The notes beneath the pieces were generated by a model. The model had not been told where the DNA came from. It saw nothing but the letters and a program-made list of their open reading frames with translations, and searched no databases. Shown one piece after another: positions 36,002 through 45,802 of a stretch of DNA of 64,000 nucleotides. This stretch comes from Myxococcus virescens (lineage in GTDB: Bacteria; Myxococcota; Myxococcia; Myxococcales; Myxococcaceae). The position numbers and the translations under genes were made by a program. Each line of letters begins with the position of its first letter. Position 1 is the first letter of the stretch. The stretch spans positions 263,293 through 327,292 of the forward strand of contig NZ_FNAJ01000005.1 of the NCBI RefSeq assembly GCF_900101905.1, given 5' to 3'.

Positions 36002-37671
36002 GACGTTCGCTTCTTTCGAGCCTTCCGCGTGGGCGAGGGCTTCACGGTGGGCGCCATGCTCCACGTTCCCGTGGGCACCCGGTTGAGGAGGGCATGCAGC
36101 TCATGGCCCGCGCGCGGCGAGCGGCTGGCCGCCTGCGCCAGCGCGATGAGCACTTCCTCCGAGACGGAGACCGCGGGCTCTCGCGAGGCCAGGCGCTGGC
36201 GAGCGATCTCCACGAATTCAGAGGGTGTGGGCACCTGGAGCGGCAGGAGCACCTGCACGTGCTCCAGGATGTCCGTGGGCACGGCTCCGCGCACGGCCTG
36301 AGTCAGCGCGGCGGTGGTGGACACGGAAACACTGGATGCGTCTCCGCGGAGGCTCAGGCCCCGATCCTCCGTGCGCAGGCCCCTCGCGCTCAGCAGGACG
36401 ACGGGGCGGCGGTCCCGGGCCAGGAAGGCCTGCAGGGTCGCGTGTGACGTCGCGTCCAGGCGGTCCACGTCCTCCACCAGCAGCGTGCGAGAGGAAGTCG
36501 TCACGTCCAGCTCCGCGACGGGGGTGATGACGCCCGCGGCCTCTCGCTGGAGCTGCTGGAACCAGACGCTCTTGCCACTGCCTTCGGGCCCGATGACCAA
36601 GAGGGTCCGCGCGTGGGCCGCAAGCGACTGCGTCAGCAGCGCCTGCGTCACGCCCTGCCCCACGAGCCCCAAGACAGGTGTCACGGGCCGTTCCGGCCGC
36701 GACACCGTGGGCGAAGGCTCCAGCGTGACGTCACCCAGCAGCGATTGCGACTCGAACAGGCAGCTCTTACAGATGAACGCGCCCGCAGGCCCCGCGACCA
36801 GGTCCCCCGTGTCAGTACGCGGACGGCAACAGAAGGAGCACCATGCGTCGAGCGCGGCATCCGCACGCGTAGGGCCGCGCTCGATGATCCGAGCCTCTCT
36901 GCGACGCCGAAGCCGCGCATCCGTGAGGATGTCCGCTCCTGCGGGTCCTTCCTCTGCCTCACCCGCCAGGCGTGTTGACGCAAGCCGCGTCGTGGACGCC
37001 TCGACGCCCAGAAGTTCCTGCTCGCCCACGCCATCCTGGAGCGTGGCCGCTGAGGCGACCTCCGGTGCGGGCATGGACGCGGAGGGAACGCTCCGTCCAG
37101 TCGCCCCCGCGCTCCAAACCGGAATGGACGCGACACCGCTCCGCACGTCCACGGTCGCATCCGGTGGCGACGAGGAATCTTCCGCCCCTGCGACCACACC
37201 CGCGATGCGCGCAATCTGCACTTCGAGCCGCTGCAGATCTTCCGCGACCTCCGTCTCGATGACCCAGGCCTGGGCGGCGTCGCGAGGCGCGTCGTCACCG
37301 GCGTGCAGGGCCGCCTCTCGCAGCGCATCCTCGATGAGCCGCTGCCGGTGGACGACGTCCGGCAACAACTCCGACGCCAGGGAATGCACCACCCCGGATG
37401 CAGGCAAGCCCTCTTCGTCGTCAGCGTCCGTCCCAGGCCGCGCGAGCAGAGGCTCCGGCATCCACTCCAGCCGGTTCACCGCATCCGCGATGTCCGCGCG
37501 GCTGCCGTCCAACCGCTGCGCATGGCGAAGCAGCTGCAACGCGCGGGACGGGTGCCCCGCCTGACGGTACAGCTCCGCCGCTTTCTGCAGGCACTCCACC
37601 GCACGGGCCACGTCTCCCTGTGTCTCGGCGGACTGCGCGGCGCGGATCAGCTCGCGAGGGTTCTCGGCCAT
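35998..37671 (-). CDS. TPR and ClpX-type zinc-finger P-loop protein
   Basis: 557 residues from ATG 37671. The N-terminal ~65 residues are TPR-like (DVARAVECLQKAAELYRQAGHPSRALQLL). A variable acidic, Thr/Ser-rich region follows. Near residue 290 a four-cysteine zinc finger reads WCSFCCRPRTDTGDLVAGPA then FICKSC, close to the ClpX N-terminal finger. After that comes a P-loop GPEGSGKS (about 395) with LLVEDVDRLD as Walker B, and a helical region like an AAA+ lid. The tail is basic (RKARKKRTS). It is probably an ATPase adaptor or sensor rather than a protease subunit. It is coupled to lipB. Confidence 0.75.
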   Translation of the reverse strand: MAENPRELIRAAQSAETQGDVARAVECLQKAAELYRQAGHPSRALQLLRHAQRLDGSRADIADAVNRLEWMPEPLLARPGTDADDEEGLPASGVVHSLASELLPDVVHRQRLIEDALREAALHAGDDAPRDAAQAWVIETEVAEDLQRLEVQIARIAGVVAGAEDSSSPPDATVDVRSGVASIPVWSAGATGRSVPSASMPAPEVASAATLQDGVGEQELLGVEASTTRLASTRLAGEAEEGPAGADILTDARLRRRREARIIERGPTRADAALDAWCSFCCRPRTDTGDLVAGPAGAFICKSCLFESQSLLGDVTLEPSPTVSRPERPVTPVLGLVGQGVTQALLTQSLAAHARTLLVIGPEGSGKSVWFQQLQREAAGVITPVAELDVTTSSRTLLVEDVDRLDATSHATLQAFLARDRRPVVLLSARGLRTEDRGLSLRGDASSVSVSTTAALTQAVRGAVPTDILEHVQVLLPLQVPTPSEFVEIARQRLASREPAVSVSEEVLIALAQAASRSPRAGHELHALLNRVPTGTWSMAPTVKPSPTRKARKKRTS

Positions 37672-37808
37672 ACGGGGAGAGCCTAACCGGCTCGGGGCAC
37701 CCGCGCGCGGCCCTCGAACGCGGGCCCCAGCACCAGGCGCTTCCCGGCCCGGCTCCAGGGCCACCACGCCCCTCACCTCAGGGACGTGGACCCGCCACGG
37801 CGCTCACC

Positions 37809-39059
37809 TCACGCCATGGCCAGGAACAGCAGGTCCGGCTTCTCCAGGTACTTGATGATCTCGTACGTGAAATCCGCCGCCACCGAGCCGTCGATGACGC
37901 GGTGGTCGCACGACAGCGACAGGTTCATCATGTCGCGCACGACGACCTGGTCCCCCACCACCGCAGGGCGCTTCTTCAGGCGGTGCACGCCCAGGATGCC
38001 CACTTCAGGGTGGTTGATGATGGGCGTGGCGAACAGGCCGCCGCTCTGCCCCAGCGAGCTGATGGTGAAGGTGCCACCCGTCAGCTCCTCCATCTTCAGC
38101 TTCCGGTCGCGCGCGGCGGCGCCCAGGCGGGCCGTCTCACGCGCCAGGTCGGCCAGCGTCAGCCGGTCCGCGTTCTTCACCACCGCCACGGTGAGGCCGT
38201 CCGGCGTCGCCGCCGCCATGCCGATGTTGTACTCGCCGCGGACCACCAGCTCCTGCGACGCCTCGTCGAAGTTCGCGTTCAGGTGCGGGAACTTCTTCAG
38301 CGCCGCCACCGTCGCCTTGATGATGAACGGCAGGTAGTTGAGCTTGGTGCTCTCACCAGCCGCCGCCAGCTGCGCGTTCAGCCGCGCGCGCAGGGCCACC
38401 AGCTCCGTGGCGTCCACTTCCTCGACGAAGGCGAAGTGCGGCGCCGTGAACTTCGACCGCACCATCTTCTCCGCGATCTTCTTGCGCAGTCCCCGCAGCG
38501 GAACGCGCTCGTCCGCCGCGCCCGAGCTGACGGCAGGAGCCGCGGGACGCGCCTTCTGCTCGGCCGGAGCCGCGACGACGTTCTTCTCGCCACCCTCCAG
38601 CGCCGCCACCACGTCCGCCTTCGTCACGCGGCCCTGCGGCCCCGTGCCGGCAATCGACGCCAGGTCCAGCCCGTGCTCGCGCGCCATCCGCCGCGTCACC
38701 GGCGTGGCCAGCACCTTGGACGCTGAGGCAGGCGCCCCACCGACATGGCCACCCGCCACGGGCGCCGCCGCCGGCGCGCTGGCCTCGGCATGACCACCGG
38801 CCTGCGCCGGCGCAGCGCCCTCCACCTCCAGGGTGACGAGGAGCTGGTGCACCTTCGCCATGTCGCCTTCATTGCCGTGCGTCTTCACGACACGGCCCGC
38901 CTTGGGAGCGGGAACGGTGACGGTGGCCTTGTCCGTCATCACCTCGGCGAGCACCTGGTCTTCCTTGACGGAATCCCCCGCCTTCACGTGCCACTTCACC
39001 AGCTCACCCTCCATCACGCCTTCACCAAGGTCGGGGAGCTTGAATTCGAAGATCGCCAT
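37809..39059 (-). CDS. 2-oxoacid dehydrogenase E2 (branched-chain type)
   Basis: 416 residues. An N-terminal lipoyl domain has Lys in VMTDKATVTVPAP (about 44). A linker rich in Ala/Gly is followed by a peripheral-subunit-binding domain (TPVTRRMAREHGLDLASIAGTGPQGRVTKADV) and a catalytic acyltransferase domain with SCDHRVIDGSVAADF (His and Asp). The lipoyl sequence LPDLGEGVMEGELVKWHVKAGD is closest to BCKDH/BkdB-type E2. The E1 genes are not adjacent in the window. lipA lies 60 bases upstream and lpd (E3) is next, giving a lipoate cluster. lipB is downstream, beyond the zinc-finger gene. Confidence 0.9.
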   Translation of the reverse strand: MAIFEFKLPDLGEGVMEGELVKWHVKAGDSVKEDQVLAEVMTDKATVTVPAPKAGRVVKTHGNEGDMAKVHQLLVTLEVEGAAPAQAGGHAEASAPAAAPVAGGHVGGAPASASKVLATPVTRRMAREHGLDLASIAGTGPQGRVTKADVVAALEGGEKNVVAAPAEQKARPAAPAVSSGAADERVPLRGLRKKIAEKMVRSKFTAPHFAFVEEVDATELVALRARLNAQLAAAGESTKLNYLPFIIKATVAALKKFPHLNANFDEASQELVVRGEYNIGMAAATPDGLTVAVVKNADRLTLADLARETARLGAAARDRKLKMEELTGGTFTISSLGQSGGLFATPIINHPEVGILGVHRLKKRPAVVGDQVVVRDMMNLSLSCDHRVIDGSVAADFTYEIIKYLEKPDLLFLAMA

Positions 39060-39119
39060 GGGGTCGTCTTTCCGGGAAGCAGGGGTGTTGGGTCAAGCCA
39101 TGAATCGGAGCGTCAAAGC

Positions 39120-40049
39120 TCAGCCGAGCCGCTCGAGCCGCTCGCGCTCCATCAGGCCCTTCATGAAGAACTCAGCGGCCCGGTAGCTGGACCGCACCAG
39201 CGGACCGGAGGCCACGTAGAGGAAGCCATAGGACTCGGCCAGCGTCTTGTACGCCTCGAACTGCGCGGGCGACACGAAGCGCTCCACGCGCAGGTGGTAC
39301 TGCGACGGCTGCAGGTACTGGCCCAGCGTCAGCACGTCCACGCCCACGTCGCGCAGGTCCTTGAACGTCTGCTCCAGCTCCGCGTCCGTCTCCCCCAGGC
39401 CCACCATGACGGACGTCTTGGTGTACAGGCCCTCGGGGCGGTTCTTGAGGTACTCCAGCACGCGCAGGGACTGGTGGTACTTCGCGCGGCGGTCTCGGAC
39501 CGTCGGCGTGAGGCGCTCCACCGTCTCCACGTTGTGCGCCACCACGTGGGGCTTGGCCTCCGCCACGGTGGTCAGGTCCTTCTCCACGCCCTTGAAGTCC
39601 GGGATGAGCACTTCGACGATGGTGCGCGGGCTCTCCCGGCGCAGCTCGCGGATGGCGGAAGCGAAGTGGCTGGCGCCGCCGTCCGGCCGGTCATCCCGGT
39701 TCACGGAGGTGACGACGATGTACTCCAGGTCCATCTCCTTCACCGCCTGGGCCAGATGGATGGGCTCCATCGGATCCAGCGGAGGAGGCGCGCCGACCTT
39801 CACGTGGCAGAAGCGGCACGCCCGCGTGCACACCTCGCCCATCAGCATCACCGTGGCGGTGCCTCCGCCCCAGCACTCGGCGATGTTCGGGCAGCGGGCC
39901 TCTTCGCACACCGTGGCCAGCTTGGTGCGCTTCACGATGGCTTTGACCCGCTCGTAACCTTCTCCGTGCGGGAGCCGCACCTTCAGCCACTCCGGCTTGC
40001 GGGTGGTCTCAGTCACCTGGGGCAGAGGGAACCGGTCGGGAGTCGCCAT
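39120..40049 (-). CDS. lipA: Lipoyl synthase
   Basis: 309 residues. A radical-SAM enzyme that inserts two sulfurs into octanoyl groups on lipoyl domains. Both iron-sulfur clusters are visible: the auxiliary one in CEEARCPNIAECW and the SAM cluster in CTRACRFCHV (CxxxCxxC), with RSSYRAAEF near the end providing the Ser ligand. Start ATG 40049. It acts after LipB, encoded 3.1 kb downstream on the same strand. About 250 bases with a hairpin separate it from lpd. Confidence 0.96.
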   Translation of the reverse strand: MATPDRFPLPQVTETTRKPEWLKVRLPHGEGYERVKAIVKRTKLATVCEEARCPNIAECWGGGTATVMLMGEVCTRACRFCHVKVGAPPPLDPMEPIHLAQAVKEMDLEYIVVTSVNRDDRPDGGASHFASAIRELRRESPRTIVEVLIPDFKGVEKDLTTVAEAKPHVVAHNVETVERLTPTVRDRRAKYHQSLRVLEYLKNRPEGLYTKTSVMVGLGETDAELEQTFKDLRDVGVDVLTLGQYLQPSQYHLRVERFVSPAQFEAYKTLAESYGFLYVASGPLVRSSYRAAEFFMKGLMERERLERLG

Positions 40050-40249
40050 GGATCGCGGGCCTTCTATGGGTTGGACGGAGGACGTTCAAGCGGAAGCCAC
40101 TGACGCGAGGCGTCAGCATCCACCAGTCGTCCGCCAGTTGTCGCCTCTCTACTAATGCCCCCGGTTCCTGGGGACAGGCCCGGAGCACCCGTGAGGACGG
40201 CCAGGCAGGGGACCGTCACCTCGCGCGGCCGCGGGGGCCGGAAATACGA

Positions 40250-40280
40250 GGGGCCGTCCGCGGCACACCGGGACGGCCCC
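40250..40280 (-). terminator. Terminator after lpd
   Basis: GGGGCCGTCC and GGACGGCCCC form a perfect 10-bp stem with an 11-base loop. On the reverse strand it is followed by CTCGTATTTCC. It starts 27 bases after the lpd stop and separates lpd from lipA. Confidence 0.7.
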
Positions 40281-40306
40281 TGGGACTGCAAGCGAGGCGC
40301 CGCCGC

Positions 40307-41704
40307 CTAGAAGTGGCGCGGGTGGCCCAGCGTGGCCTCGGCACCCTCGTGCACGATTTCCGAGAGCGTCGGGTGCGCGTGGATGGTGTTGGCCAGCTCC
40401 TCGGTGGTGATCTCCAACTTCAGCGCGACACACGCCTCGGCCAGCAGCTCCGTCGCGTGCGGCCCGATGAGGTGCACGCCGAGGACCTCGTCGTACTTCC
40501 GGTCCGACACGATCTTGATCATGCCGGTGGCCTCGTTGGAGATGGCGGCCTTCGTCACGGCGCCCATCGGAGCGATGCCCACCTTCACGTCGTAGCCGCG
40601 CTCCTTGGCCTTCTTCTCCGTCAGGCCCACCGAGGCGACCTCGGGGTAGCAGTACGTGGCAGACGGCGTCAGGTCGTAGTTGATGGGCTGCGGGTTCTTC
40701 CCGGCGATGTGCTCCACCGCCACCACGCACTCCGCGCTGGCCATGTGCGCCAGCATCGGCGTGGGGATGATGTCACCCACGGCGTAGACGTTCGGCTCGG
40801 AGGTGCGCAGCATCGAGTCGACCTTGATGTAGCCGCGCTCGGCCTGGATGTTCGTCTTGTCCAGACCCACGTCCTCGGTAACGGGCGAGCGGCCCACCGC
40901 CGACAGGAGGATTTCCGCCTCCAGCGTCTTGGTCTCGTTGCCCACCTTCATGGTGACGCGCACGCCGTCCGCCGTGTGCTCCACCTTCTCCACCGCGGAG
41001 CCGGTGTGCACGTCGATGCCGCGGCGCTTGAAGATCTTCTCCAGCTCCTTGGAGATGTCCGCGTCCTCGATGGGGAGCAGCGCGGGCATGTACTCCACGA
41101 TGGAGGTCTTGCTGCCCACGTGGTTGAACACGGAGGCGAACTCACAGCCCACCGCGCCGGCGCCCAGCACGATGATGCTCTTGGGGACGCGGTCGATCTG
41201 CAGGATGGAGTCGCTGTTCAGCACCCGCTTGTGGTCCACGGGGACGTTGGGCAGGGACTTGGGCACCGAGCCCGTGGCGAGGATGATGTTCTTCGCCTCC
41301 AGGATCTTCTTGGAGCCGTCCTCGGCGGTGACTTCCACCTTGCCCTTGCCGGCGATGCGGCCGTGGCCCTTCACCACCGTCACCTTGTTCTTCTTCATCA
41401 AGAAGTCGATGCCGTTGGCACCCTTGGTGACAATCTTGTCCTTGTGCTTCATCGCGTTGGGCCAGTTGATGGCCGGGCTGCTCACATCAACGCCGAAGTC
41501 AGCCGCTTCGCGGACGTGGTGGAACAGCTCCGCGGTCCACAGCAGGGACTTGGTCGGGATGCAGCCGCGGTGGAGGCAGGTGCCGCCCAGCCGCTTGTCC
41601 TTCTCGATGATGGCCGTCTTCAGGCCCAGCTGACCCGCGCGAATGGCGCCCACGTATCCGCCGGGGCCCGAACCGATGATCACCACGTCGAACGTCTCAG
41701 CCAC
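40307..41704 (-). CDS. lpdA: Dihydrolipoyl dehydrogenase (E3)
   Basis: 465 residues from GTG 41704, with GGAGG eight bases upstream. It reoxidises dihydrolipoyl groups with NAD in oxoacid dehydrogenase complexes. Seen: FAD site VIIGSGPGGYVGAIRAGQLG, redox disulfide GGTCLHRGCIPTKSLL, NAD site VLGAGAVGCEFA, second FAD motif NVYAVGDII, and the catalytic HAHPTLSEIVHEGAEA at the C-terminus. It has its own terminator. It is divergent from the 41785 gene with an 80-base gap. Confidence 0.96.
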   Translation of the reverse strand: MAETFDVVIIGSGPGGYVGAIRAGQLGLKTAIIEKDKRLGGTCLHRGCIPTKSLLWTAELFHHVREAADFGVDVSSPAINWPNAMKHKDKIVTKGANGIDFLMKKNKVTVVKGHGRIAGKGKVEVTAEDGSKKILEAKNIILATGSVPKSLPNVPVDHKRVLNSDSILQIDRVPKSIIVLGAGAVGCEFASVFNHVGSKTSIVEYMPALLPIEDADISKELEKIFKRRGIDVHTGSAVEKVEHTADGVRVTMKVGNETKTLEAEILLSAVGRSPVTEDVGLDKTNIQAERGYIKVDSMLRTSEPNVYAVGDIIPTPMLAHMASAECVVAVEHIAGKNPQPINYDLTPSATYCYPEVASVGLTEKKAKERGYDVKVGIAPMGAVTKAAISNEATGMIKIVSDRKYDEVLGVHLIGPHATELLAEACVALKLEITTEELANTIHAHPTLSEIVHEGAEATLGHPRHF

Positions 41705-41784
41705 GCACGCCTCCGTAATTATTGCGGATGGAACCCGGTGGGGCTGATAACCCCCGGTCCCGGTTGGAATCAAGGAGTTTGCTC

Positions 41785-42921
41785 GTGCGCCGTTTCCCGC
41801 TCCGAACCCTCCTCTTGATGTTGGTAGCACTCATCGCCTTCGGGCGCCTGTGGTGTGTGACGCACCAGGAGAAAGCGCCCGGTCCTCGCCCCGGGCGCAT
41901 GGCCCAGGCGGGTGACGCCCCGGCCGGCGCCCCCGTCCCCTCCTCCGCCCCCGAGTGCCGCACGCTGGAACGGGCCCTCGAAAGCGCCCTCCGCACGCCC
42001 CAGGACACCCAGGTCCTGGACGAAGCGCGTCAGCAGCTCGACGCATGCCGTCAGCCGCCCGTTCGCGCCTGCGCGCTGGGCGTGGCCCTGGACGCCCGGT
42101 CGCCCTTATCCGAGGGAGAAGCCACACCGCTGCGAGGCCTGCTGGCCAGCCTGTGTGAGCACTGCCCGCCGGCCGCCAATTCGTGCGCCCGGTCCGTGGG
42201 GCAGGCCCTGCTGAGTGCCGCGGTGGGACCCAATGCCGACGTCGCGAGCGCGAAATGGAACCTGGAGCATGCGGGGCCAGGCCTGGAGGGGGCTTGTGCC
42301 TCGCTCGTCCAGTTGGGGCTCGCACCCGCGGCCCAGTCAGACCTCACGGTACGGCCCCCGGTGCTCGCGCTCGTCGGGGAGCTGGCGCCCCGCTGCTCGC
42401 AGGCAGGCTTCCTGGATGACGCGCTCCTGCGCGCCGCCGCTGTGAACCTCGTGGCGCCCACGCCCGCGCTGGTCGCCCTGGCCGCGGTGCCCATTCCTCC
42501 CGAGACGAGCGCCATGAAGCCGGACCGGATTGAAGGCACCGAGCCCGGCTTCCAGGCGTTCGACCGGGACGAGAACACCGGGGTTCCAGTCGGCAAGGCG
42601 CTCAAGAGCAAGCGATGGGACGCGGACGGCGCGCTGCGCGCGAGCTACGCGCCCACGCTGAAGCAGCTCGTATCAGTGAGGATCCGCGCCACGGGCCCGG
42701 GAACGGTGCGCGCCATCGTCCGGACGCCGCAGGGCGTGGGCTTGAAGGACCCGGAGAAGGACTTCGCCTTCGTCAACCCCACCGTGTGCCGTTTCACCGG
42801 CACGGGTCAGTGGGAGCAGTGCCCGCTCCAGGTGCCGCTGCGCGACGTGGACGCCGTGAGCGTCTTCCCCGAGCACGCGGACACCGAACTGAAGGAGCTG
42901 GAGGTCCACGGCGCCCGCTGA
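41785..42921 (+). CDS. Cysteine-rich exported protein, unknown
   Basis: 378 residues from GTG 41785 (AAGGAG upstream). A signal or membrane anchor (RRFPLRTLLLMLVALIAFGRLWC) precedes an Ala/Pro segment. The middle part has about ten cysteines (ECRTLE, DACRQPPVRACALG, CEHCPPAANSCARS, ACAS, RCSQ), suggesting disulfides. The C-terminal ~130 residues are beta-rich, with VSVRIRATGPGTVRAIVRTP and VCRFTGTGQWEQCPL. No family is recognised. It is convergent with the 42940 gene. Confidence 0.7.
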   Translation: MRRFPLRTLLLMLVALIAFGRLWCVTHQEKAPGPRPGRMAQAGDAPAGAPVPSSAPECRTLERALESALRTPQDTQVLDEARQQLDACRQPPVRACALGVALDARSPLSEGEATPLRGLLASLCEHCPPAANSCARSVGQALLSAAVGPNADVASAKWNLEHAGPGLEGACASLVQLGLAPAAQSDLTVRPPVLALVGELAPRCSQAGFLDDALLRAAAVNLVAPTPALVALAAVPIPPETSAMKPDRIEGTEPGFQAFDRDENTGVPVGKALKSKRWDADGALRASYAPTLKQLVSVRIRATGPGTVRAIVRTPQGVGLKDPEKDFAFVNPTVCRFTGTGQWEQCPLQVPLRDVDAVSVFPEHADTELKELEVHGAR

Positions 42922-42939
42922 AGGCGCCGCCGACCGACG

Positions 42940-43389
42940 TCAGGCGACGAGGCCGCGCTCCTTGGCCAGTGTGAAGAGTGGCGCGGCGTCCTTCTTCAGC
43001 ACCGCGCTCACGTCCTTGACGATGGAGTCACCCGACTTCGCGACCGACAGGAAGTTGTCGAAGGTGCGCGTGAGGATGAGCACGCCGGAGATGATGACGC
43101 GCTGAAGGTTGTGCTGCAGGTCCGTGCCTTCATAGATGAGCCACGCCTGCTCCACGCAGGTGCGGCGGGCGTCCATGAGGAACTGGTTGAGGACGGTGCG
43201 CTCGTTCGCGTCGGGCACCTTCGACTTCGAGCTCACCGAACCCACGTAGATGAGGTTCGTGTTGAGCCGCGCCGCAGCTTCCTGCATCTGCGCCAGCACC
43301 AGCGTCACGTCCTCCTTGGTCGGAGGATTCTCCCAGCGGGAGAAGATGACTCGGTCGATGATCTCCGCTTTGTAGGTAGGGCCGTTCAC
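42940..43389 (-). CDS. Conserved protein, possible STAS/SpoIIAA-like fold
   Basis: 149 residues from GTG 43389, chosen because GGAGG lies five bases upstream; a longer frame to 43524 lacks a ribosome site. It starts YKAEIIDRVIFSRWENPPTKEDVTLVLAQMQEAAARL, then LIYVGSVSSKSKVPDANERTVLNQFL. Alternating strands and helices with charged surfaces resemble SpoIIAA/STAS-like proteins common in myxobacteria, but this is a structural guess. No catalytic motif is seen. It is separated from the his operon end by 267 non-coding bases, in which I found no clear promoter or terminator. Confidence 0.6.
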   Translation of the reverse strand: MNGPTYKAEIIDRVIFSRWENPPTKEDVTLVLAQMQEAAARLNTNLIYVGSVSSKSKVPDANERTVLNQFLMDARRTCVEQAWLIYEGTDLQHNLQRVIISGVLILTRTFDNFLSVAKSGDSIVKDVSAVLKKDAAPLFTLAKERGLVA

Positions 43390-43656
43390 GATGCCTCCGG
43401 TGAGGCGAGCGCCTGACCGGCACCCGCCCGGCTTGCCACGCTGCCGTGCGGTCGGATCTGTAGCAGGAACACTCCATTCGTTGAAGTGCACGACACCTGA
43501 ACCGGCATTCATTTGGCCCGGCACCGCGGTTCTGTCCTGCAGCGGAAACGGACAAATCCACTCGGACCGACACGGACACTCAGGGAAAACACGTATACGC
43601 CCGCGTCATCTCCAGGATTCACCGGATCCTGTCGTGCAGCGGACATGCGCGGCGGA

Positions 43657-44265
43657 TCAGCGCGAAGCGCGCCTGGCGAGGACAGCCTTCACGTCGTCGA
43701 GCGAGAGGCCCAGGGGCCGGACCGCGACGAGCACGTGGTAGAGCACGTCCGCCGCTTCCTCCGCGGCGCGTGACGGGTCCATGTCCGCGCACGCCGTCAC
43801 CAACTCCGCGGCCTCCTCGCCCAACTTCTTCAAGCGCAGGTTGCGGTCCTCCAGCAGGCGGCGCGTGTAGCTCGGAGGTGCATCATCGGGCCGCTCCACC
43901 GGCGCGGCGCGGCGAGCGAGCGTGTCATCCAACGCACTCAGTGCATCCCAACGGCCCGGGCCGAAGCAGGTCTCCGTCCCCAGGTGACACGCGGGGCCCG
44001 CCTTCTTCACGCGCGCGAGCACCGCGTCACCGTCACAGTCGGCGCGGAGCGCCACCACGCGCTGGACGTTTCCACTGGTGGCGCCCTTGTGCCACAGGCC
44101 GCGCGTGCGCGACCGGTAGTGCATCTCCCCCGTGGCCAGCGTGCGCTCCAGGGCTTCCCGGTCGGCATGCGCCACCATCAACACGTCACCGGTGCTCGCG
44201 TCCTGCGTGACGACCGTCACCAGTCCGTTGCCCTTCGTGAAGTCGAGCGCGTCCAGGTCGAGCAT
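43657..44265 (-). CDS. hisIE: Bifunctional phosphoribosyl-AMP cyclohydrolase / phosphoribosyl-ATP pyrophosphatase
   Basis: 202 residues; last gene of the operon. The HisI half (1-115) has [29 protein letters not shown] and the zinc/Mg residues in [13 protein letters not shown] and CHLGTETCF. The HisE half (about 130-202) has [24 protein letters not shown] and [14 protein letters not shown], the acidic metal helix pairs of MazG-like pyrophosphatases. Together they do steps two and three of histidine synthesis. The start ATG shares one base with the hisN stop. Confidence 0.96.
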   Translation of the reverse strand: MLDLDALDFTKGNGLVTVVTQDASTGDVLMVAHADREALERTLATGEMHYRSRTRGLWHKGATSGNVQRVVALRADCDGDAVLARVKKAGPACHLGTETCFGPGRWDALSALDDTLARRAAPVERPDDAPPSYTRRLLEDRNLRLKKLGEEAAELVTACADMDPSRAAEEAADVLYHVLVAVRPLGLSLDDVKAVLARRASR

Positions 44266-45044
44266 CAGCGTGTCTCCACGGCGCCGAGCCGCTCCCGCAC
44301 CACGCGCGCCAGGGCCGCGTTGGTGGCGATTCCATTTCCGCCGAACGCGGTCCGCCGCCCCGTCCAGTCGGTGAACACACCGCCGGCTTCCTCGATGATG
44401 GGCTGCAAGGCCGCTCCATCCCAGGGGGACAGCAGCTCATCCACCATGACCTCCGCGCGCCCGGTGGCGACCAACAGGTAGCCGTAGCAATCCCCCCAGG
44501 TACGGTCCACGGCCGCATCCCGCGCGAGCGCGCGCCAGGCGGCCCCGCGCTCCGGGTACACCGGGAAGCGCTCATCCGTGGACAGCACCACGGCCTGGGA
44601 CAGCTCCGCCTGCGTGGACACGGCCGCGCGTTGGTCGTTCCAGAAGCAGCCCCTCCCCGGCGCCGCCACCAGCAACTCACTCACCGCGGGGAAGTACGCG
44701 GCCCCCACGAGGATGCGCTCACCCTCCGCCAGCGCCACCAACGTGCCCCACAGGGGGACACCGCGGATGAACGTCTTCGTCCCGTCGATGGGATCCAGAA
44801 TCCACCGGCGCTTCGCGCCCGGACGCGTCTCGCCGAACTCCTCGCCCAGGATGCCGTCGTGAGGGAAGCGCGTTTCCAGCCACTCGCGCGCACGGGACTC
44901 CGCCGTGCGATCCGCCACCGTCACCGGAGAGCCGTCCGACTTCGTGTCCACCGCGATGCCACCGCGGAAGAACCCCAGCGCCGCGTCTCCCGCTATCCGC
45001 GCCACCTCGGCGGCGGCCTGCATCAGATTTCCCGAGTCCGTCAT
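44265..45044 (-). CDS. hisN: Histidinol-phosphate phosphatase, inositol-monophosphatase family
   Basis: 259 residues. IMPase-fold motifs are GILGEEFGE (first metal Glu), [20 protein letters not shown] (the D-P-I-D-G-T metal loop) and [18 protein letters not shown]. Members in this position of a his operon act as histidinol-phosphatase (HisN) in organisms that lack the HAD-type HisB phosphatase. Here hisB is indeed the single-domain dehydratase, so hisN fills the gap. ATGA overlap with hisF. Confidence 0.9.
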   Translation of the reverse strand: MTDSGNLMQAAAEVARIAGDAALGFFRGGIAVDTKSDGSPVTVADRTAESRAREWLETRFPHDGILGEEFGETRPGAKRRWILDPIDGTKTFIRGVPLWGTLVALAEGERILVGAAYFPAVSELLVAAPGRGCFWNDQRAAVSTQAELSQAVVLSTDERFPVYPERGAAWRALARDAAVDRTWGDCYGYLLVATGRAEVMVDELLSPWDGAALQPIIEEAGGVFTDWTGRRTAFGGNGIATNAALARVVRERLGAVETR

Positions 45045-45802
45045 GCCAGGCTCCGAATGTGAAGGCCGCCCTCGCGGAGCAGCGCCTTGATGGCGCCCAC
45101 GGTGGTGAGGCCGTCGTGAAGGATGCCCGCGACCAAGGCCGCATCAGCGCCTCCCTCCTGGAACGCATCCCGGACGTGCGCCGCGCTGCCCGCGCCGCCC
45201 GAGGCGATGACGGGCACATCGACCGCCTCCGACACGGCCCGCGTCAACGCCAGGTCATAGCCCGTCCGCGCGCCATCCCGGTCGATGCTGGTGAGGAGCA
45301 CTTCCCCTGCCCCGCGCGCCACACACTCACGCGCCCAGGCCACCGCGTCCAGGTCCGTGGGCTTCCTGCCGCCATGGGTGTAGACGCGCCAGCGATCGCC
45401 CTCTCGCTTCGCGTCGATGCTGGCCACCACGCACTGCGCGCCGAAGCGCTCCGCACATGAGGTGAGCAGCGCCGGATTGGTCACCGCCGCGGAGTTGATG
45501 CTCACCTTGTCCGCGCCCGCTCGAAGCGCCCGGCCCACGTCATCGACCGTGCGCACCCCGCCGCCGACAGCCAGGGGAATGAAGAGCTGCTCGGCGGTGC
45601 GCCGCACCAGCTCCCACAAGGTGTCCCGCTCCTCGGCGCTGGCGGAGATGTCGAGGAACGTCAGCTCATCCGCTCCCTCCGCTTCGTAGCGCCGGGCCAG
45701 TTCCACCGGGTCTCCCACGTCGCGAAGTCCCTCGAACTGGGCGCCCTTCACCACGCGTCCGCCCTTCACGTCCAGACAGACGACGAGCCGCCGCGTGAGC
45801 AT
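45041..45802 (-). CDS. hisF: Imidazole glycerol phosphate synthase, cyclase subunit
   Basis: 253 residues, a TIM barrel. Catalytic aspartates lie in [16 protein letters not shown] (about 11) and VVASIDAKR (about 130), and the phosphate sites in LAVGGGVRT and VIASGGAGS. It works with HisH, which supplies ammonia through the barrel. The start ATG shares one base with the hisB stop. Confidence 0.97.
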   Translation of the reverse strand: MLTRRLVVCLDVKGGRVVKGAQFEGLRDVGDPVELARRYEAEGADELTFLDISASAEERDTLWELVRRTAEQLFIPLAVGGGVRTVDDVGRALRAGADKVSINSAAVTNPALLTSCAERFGAQCVVASIDAKREGDRWRVYTHGGRKPTDLDAVAWARECVARGAGEVLLTSIDRDGARTGYDLALTRAVSEAVDVPVIASGGAGSAAHVRDAFQEGGADAALVAGILHDGLTTVGAIKALLREGGLHIRSLA

